Below, in pieces: positions 5,881 to 7,964 of a DNA stretch of 7,964 nt; within the stretch, counting starts at the first letter, position 1, and every line of letters starts with the position of its first letter. Under the pieces are notes generated by a model, which was not told where the DNA came from, ran no database searches, and worked only from the letters and a program-made list of their open reading frames with translations. Source of the DNA: Spongiimicrobium salis. GTDB taxonomy: Bacteria > Bacteroidota > Bacteroidia > Flavobacteriales > Flavobacteriaceae. The stretch lies in NCBI RefSeq assembly GCF_043678055.1, contig NZ_JBHEQA010000011.1, forward strand, positions 1 through 7,964, written 5' to 3'. A program made the position numbers and the translations under genes.

Positions 5881-6462
5881 TTATAATTTTGTTAAAAGAT
5901 TCCATTCTCCATCCCTTTTTTCGAATGCATAAAGCTCTGATACAGAATTACTAGTTTCATTTATAATTTGTATGGTCAATATCAATATATTATTATTTTT
6001 TCCTATTAGTGGTTTACCAACTAAAATAAGTGACTTTTCCCCGTATTTCAGCTTGAAGTTTTTCCACAATTCATCATATGTTTTTCCTAATTTTCGGAAA
6101 TCGGAATTCGTTATGTAGTTATAGGTACTTGATAACTCAAAATCTGCCTCAATATTATTATTTTGAAGTTTCTCATATTGATTTAACTGTTTTGAGAAAT
6201 TATGATAGTCTTCCGGAATTAATAAATGTTCTATTTTTTTTAATTTATCTCGGTAAGTGTCTACAAATCTTATATAATAGTTTGATATAGATATATTCTT
6301 GTAGGTATTTATATTTTCATAATTAAAGCTATTCTTAAAATTTTTAAAAAACTCAACTTTTTCTTCATAGGCAATTATATCAGTATTCATTTTTTTATTA
6401 GGTTCCTTATTTCGTTGAGAACAAGACTGAATAATTATAAAAAGGATGAGAAAATATTTCAT
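5881..6462 (-). CDS. Hypothetical lipoprotein (193 aa)
   Basis: The N-terminus MKYFLILFIIIQSCSQR is a short lipoprotein signal with the lipid-anchor cysteine at residue 14 (I-Q-S-C; Gln at -2 is slightly off consensus). The mature protein should be anchored in the cell envelope. Residues about 30-110 look helical and rich in Asn, Lys and Tyr. The last 60 residues form a strand-rich region (LILVGKPLIG, ILILTIQIINE, SELYAFEKRDGEWNLLTKL). The closing pattern is reminiscent of small alpha+beta NTF2-like folds, which is only a guess. The base composition is very AT-rich even against the neighbours. The ATG at 6462-6460 follows repeat B2 by about 24 bp, and the stop is 7 bp before C2. Function unknown. 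Confidence 0.82.
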   Translation of the reverse strand: MKYFLILFIIIQSCSQRNKEPNKKMNTDIIAYEEKVEFFKNFKNSFNYENINTYKNISISNYYIRFVDTYRDKLKKIEHLLIPEDYHNFSKQLNQYEKLQNNNIEADFELSSTYNYITNSDFRKLGKTYDELWKNFKLKYGEKSLILVGKPLIGKNNNILILTIQIINETSNSVSELYAFEKRDGEWNLLTKL

Positions 6463-6486
6463 TCAATTGAGTTTGATTTATATTGC

Positions 6487-6620
6487 AGCCTACGGTCTAG
6501 TGTATACGTAGTAGCGGATTTCCACTCACAAACCTTTCGGTTTTGCACTGACCTTTGTTTCGTGGTTACACTATTATTTTATCACTTAAACCGCTATTAC
6601 TTAAACACCGTGTTACCTAG
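6487..6620 (-). repeat. Intergenic palindromic repeat B2 (attC-like, family B)
   Basis: This element lies between the serine hydrolase and the lipoprotein gene. GTAGTAGCGGATTT (6509-6522) and AAACCGCTATTAC (6587-6599) form the main inverted arms. The outer ends are CCTACGGTCTAG at 6489 and ACCGTGTTACCTAG closing at 6620. An internal hairpin has arms AAACC (6530-6534) and GGTTT (6539-6543), which on the gene strand is closed by a GAAA tetraloop. It shares TTTATC.CTTAA and CTATTAC with B1. Confidence 0.75.
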
Positions 6621-6627
6621 AGTTTTT

Positions 6628-7707
6628 TTATTCATTTTTTTCTAAAGCTTGGAATACTTTGCCTAAAATACTGTAGGCTCTCTTATGGGGATACCAATTT
6701 CCATATGCTCCAGAAGTCATTGCTATTACCATATTCTTTTTAGGAACTATAACTAAATGATTTCCTCCATTTCCTGATGCCCATAGATACTCTACTTCTT
6801 TTGTTCCGAACTTTCGTTTAGACCTATACCACAACATTCCATATCTATCTGCCAACGGATTATAATCGCCAATGGCATTTGAACTTTCATTGATTAAACG
6901 ATTTACATAGTCAGAATTTACAATTTGTTCGTTGCCCCATTTTCCTTTATTTGAAATCAAACAACCAAGTTTGGCAAAATCAAGCGCAGAAATGTATAGA
7001 TTTCCTGCACCTCCTGTTTGGTTTGAGATATTTGTATACCAATAGAATTCTTTAATTTCTAATTGGTCAAAGACGTATTTTTTGGCAAAATCTCTTAAAC
7101 TCATTCCTGTTTTTTCTTCGATAATTGCTCCAATTAGAACTGCGTTTATATCCGCATAAATCCATTTTGATTCAGGTTTTCTGGCTAATGGAATACTTAA
7201 CAGGTAATTTACCCATTCATCTTTAGCTATCCAATACCCAGCATTTCCAGGTGTATCAGAATTATCAGAATCTGCGTCTAAACCAGAAACCATATTTAGC
7301 AAATGAATAAGTCTTACTTTTTTGTAGTCTTCATTAATTAGTGGATATTTTTTCTTTGGGAAAAAAGAATAGACGTCTTGATTTAAATCCTTAATGTAAC
7401 CTTCTTGAATTGCAACACCCAAAAGCAAAGATGTTATACTTTTGCCCGCAGAGCGTATATCGTGAATATGATTTCTCCAAAATGAATTATAATAATATTC
7501 TATTGCTAATTTGTTGTCTTTAATAACTATTAAGGCTCTATAATCTCTTTGCTTAAAATTATCGATTAAATCATCAAGCGCATTTAAGGAATCTTGACTA
7601 AATCCTACTTCTTCAGGATTAACAGAAGGAAGATTTGTAATTGGCTTTCTCTGAGCAAGTACTGTTGCTGATAAAAGTATTAATGCAAAAAGGATAGTTA
7701 GTCGCAT
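6628..7707 (-). CDS. Secreted serine hydrolase, class C beta-lactamase family
   Basis: The ATG at 7707-7705 gives 359 aa with a clear signal peptide (MRLTILFALILLSATVLAQ). The longer frame starts at a TTG seven codons upstream inside an inverted repeat and would spoil the signal. The protein belongs to the beta-lactamase/6-aminohexanoate-dimer-hydrolase-like serine hydrolases. It has the family opening NPEEVGFSQDSLNAL (30-44), the nucleophile motif S86-A-G-K89 within IRSAGKSITSLLLG, and HLLNMVSGLD (135-144). The second catalytic motif is Y184-A-D within YADINAVLIGAIIEEKTG, and a GNGGN segment (312-316) stands at the third-motif position. It should be exported and act on an ester, amide or peptide bond outside the cytoplasm. 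Such proteins are often esterases or peptidases, and beta-lactam hydrolysis cannot be inferred. The stop is 8 bp before repeat B2. Confidence 0.93.
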   Translation of the reverse strand: MRLTILFALILLSATVLAQRKPITNLPSVNPEEVGFSQDSLNALDDLIDNFKQRDYRALIVIKDNKLAIEYYYNSFWRNHIHDIRSAGKSITSLLLGVAIQEGYIKDLNQDVYSFFPKKKYPLINEDYKKVRLIHLLNMVSGLDADSDNSDTPGNAGYWIAKDEWVNYLLSIPLARKPESKWIYADINAVLIGAIIEEKTGMSLRDFAKKYVFDQLEIKEFYWYTNISNQTGGAGNLYISALDFAKLGCLISNKGKWGNEQIVNSDYVNRLINESSNAIGDYNPLADRYGMLWYRSKRKFGTKEVEYLWASGNGGNHLVIVPKKNMVIAMTSGAYGNWYPHKRAYSILGKVFQALEKNE

Positions 7708-7719
7708 ATGAAATTTGTA

Positions 7720-7745
7720 ATTAAACAATTTAAAGATTGTTTAAT
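7720..7745. promoter_or_regulatory. Perfect inverted repeat in the serine hydrolase leader
   Basis: ATTAAACAAT (7720-7729) and ATTGTTTAAT (7736-7745) are perfect 10-bp arms separated by 6 bp, 13 bp upstream of the ATG at 7707. The size and symmetry suit a dimeric repressor operator or an AT-rich leader hairpin. No regulator gene adjoins it. No TAnnTTTG box is visible in the gap between this repeat and element E. Confidence 0.45.
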
Positions 7746-7773
7746 AGATATTTTGTTACAGTTTCGTTTAATT

Positions 7774-7900
7774 GCAGGTAACGGTCTCGGCTATAATTTC
7801 GGTGCGTATTTAAGCATTAAAGTTAGCAAATATATCACAGATAGAAAGTCCGCGAGGACTTTCGTAAGCAGGCTTTAAATAGCAATGAATTATACACATC
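7774..7900 (-). repeat. Intergenic palindromic repeat E (attC-like)
   Basis: This is the right-most element, presumably the tail of a unit whose gene lies beyond the window. GGTAACGGTCTCGGCTATAA at 7777-7796 carries the standard terminal motif. CTATAATTTCGGTGCGTATTT (from 7791) pairs with AAATAGCAATGAATTATA (7877-7894). In the middle, GAAAGTCC (7844-7851), loop GCGA and GGACTTTC (7856-7863) form a perfect 8-bp hairpin. The expected AACAAT-type outer box is not evident at the 7900 side. Beyond it, 7901-7964 holds no assignable gene. Confidence 0.75.
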
Positions 7901-7964
7901 TTAAGTTTGATTCTCATTAAATTGATGTAATAATCAGAAAGAACAAAAGAGAGAATTAAGGTTA

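Noticed and set aside
6078..6645. Plus-strand frames at 6078-6290 and 6415-6645
   Set aside because: The first is antisense to the lipoprotein gene. The second runs through repeat B2 and is aromatic- and Cys-rich, as expected of translated non-coding repeat.
631..7900. Canonical integron with standard attC sites
   Set aside because: No integrase or attI is present. The 3' boxes read GTTGTGC, GTTGGCA, GTTACC or GTTATA rather than GTTRRRY, so only the term attC-like is justified.
631..7900. MITEs or insertion-sequence remnants
   Set aside because: No target-site duplications or transposase fragments are seen, and the elements sit exactly between genes in a fixed orientation. A transposon-derived origin is not excluded.
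7810..7962. Open minus-strand frame running in from the right edge and ending inside repeat E
   Set aside because: About 50 codons are open, but most of them cover the palindromic element and the residues look random. Every other gene stops before its repeat. The end of a neighbouring gene may lie here but cannot be assigned.

Overview
The window is AT-rich DNA that fits a marine-type member of the Bacteroidota, most likely the Flavobacteriaceae. The grounds are the gene content, a Bacteroidota-type promoter box (TAnnTTTG) and the characteristic intergenic repeats. All eleven genes I accept lie on the minus strand, so the window reads right to left. No tRNA, rRNA, transposase, integrase or CRISPR array is visible.

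Layout, right to left on the coding strand. Repeat E (7774-7900) closes a unit whose gene lies outside the window. A secreted beta-lactamase-fold serine hydrolase (6628-7707) is followed by repeat B2. A small lipoprotein (5881-6462) is followed by repeat C2. A possible PH-like protein with a TTG start (5220-5699) is followed by repeat A3. An unrecognised 126-aa protein (4636-5016) is followed by repeat A2. A translationally coupled DUF7660-DUF3144 pair (4205-4432, 3921-4208) is followed by repeat D. A two-helix membrane protein (3174-3749) is followed by repeat C1. An AraC-type regulator with a VOC-fold lipoprotein (2282-3007, 1709-2221) is followed by repeat B1. A TPR protein (827-1564) is followed by repeat A1. 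The last gene is a second membrane protein (37-609), and 1-36 shows nothing assignable.

The notable thing is this architecture rather than any single gene. Nine imperfect palindromes of about 100-195 bp, in several sequence families (A x3, B x2, C x2, D, E), separate one- or two-gene units with no shared function. Most of the repeats start 4-20 bp after a stop codon and end 10-35 bp before the next start. They share end motifs: roughly AACAATR at the 5' side and GAGACCGTTGTGC or a variant at the 3' side, read on the gene strand. Their middles differ, and several contain a small perfect hairpin. Same-strand unrelated small genes, each followed by a foldable palindrome, strongly resemble an integron cassette array without its integrase (a CALIN). 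The core boxes do not match canonical attC (RYYYAAC/GTTRRRY) well, and no integrase is present, so this is an inference and could be a distinct, Bacteroidota-specific gene-cassette system.

The genes do not form a pathway. The two units with evident internal logic are the AraC/VOC pair, which has a promoter between the two genes, and the DUF7660/DUF3144 pair with an ATGA overlap. The 7901-7964 edge holds no gene I can assign.
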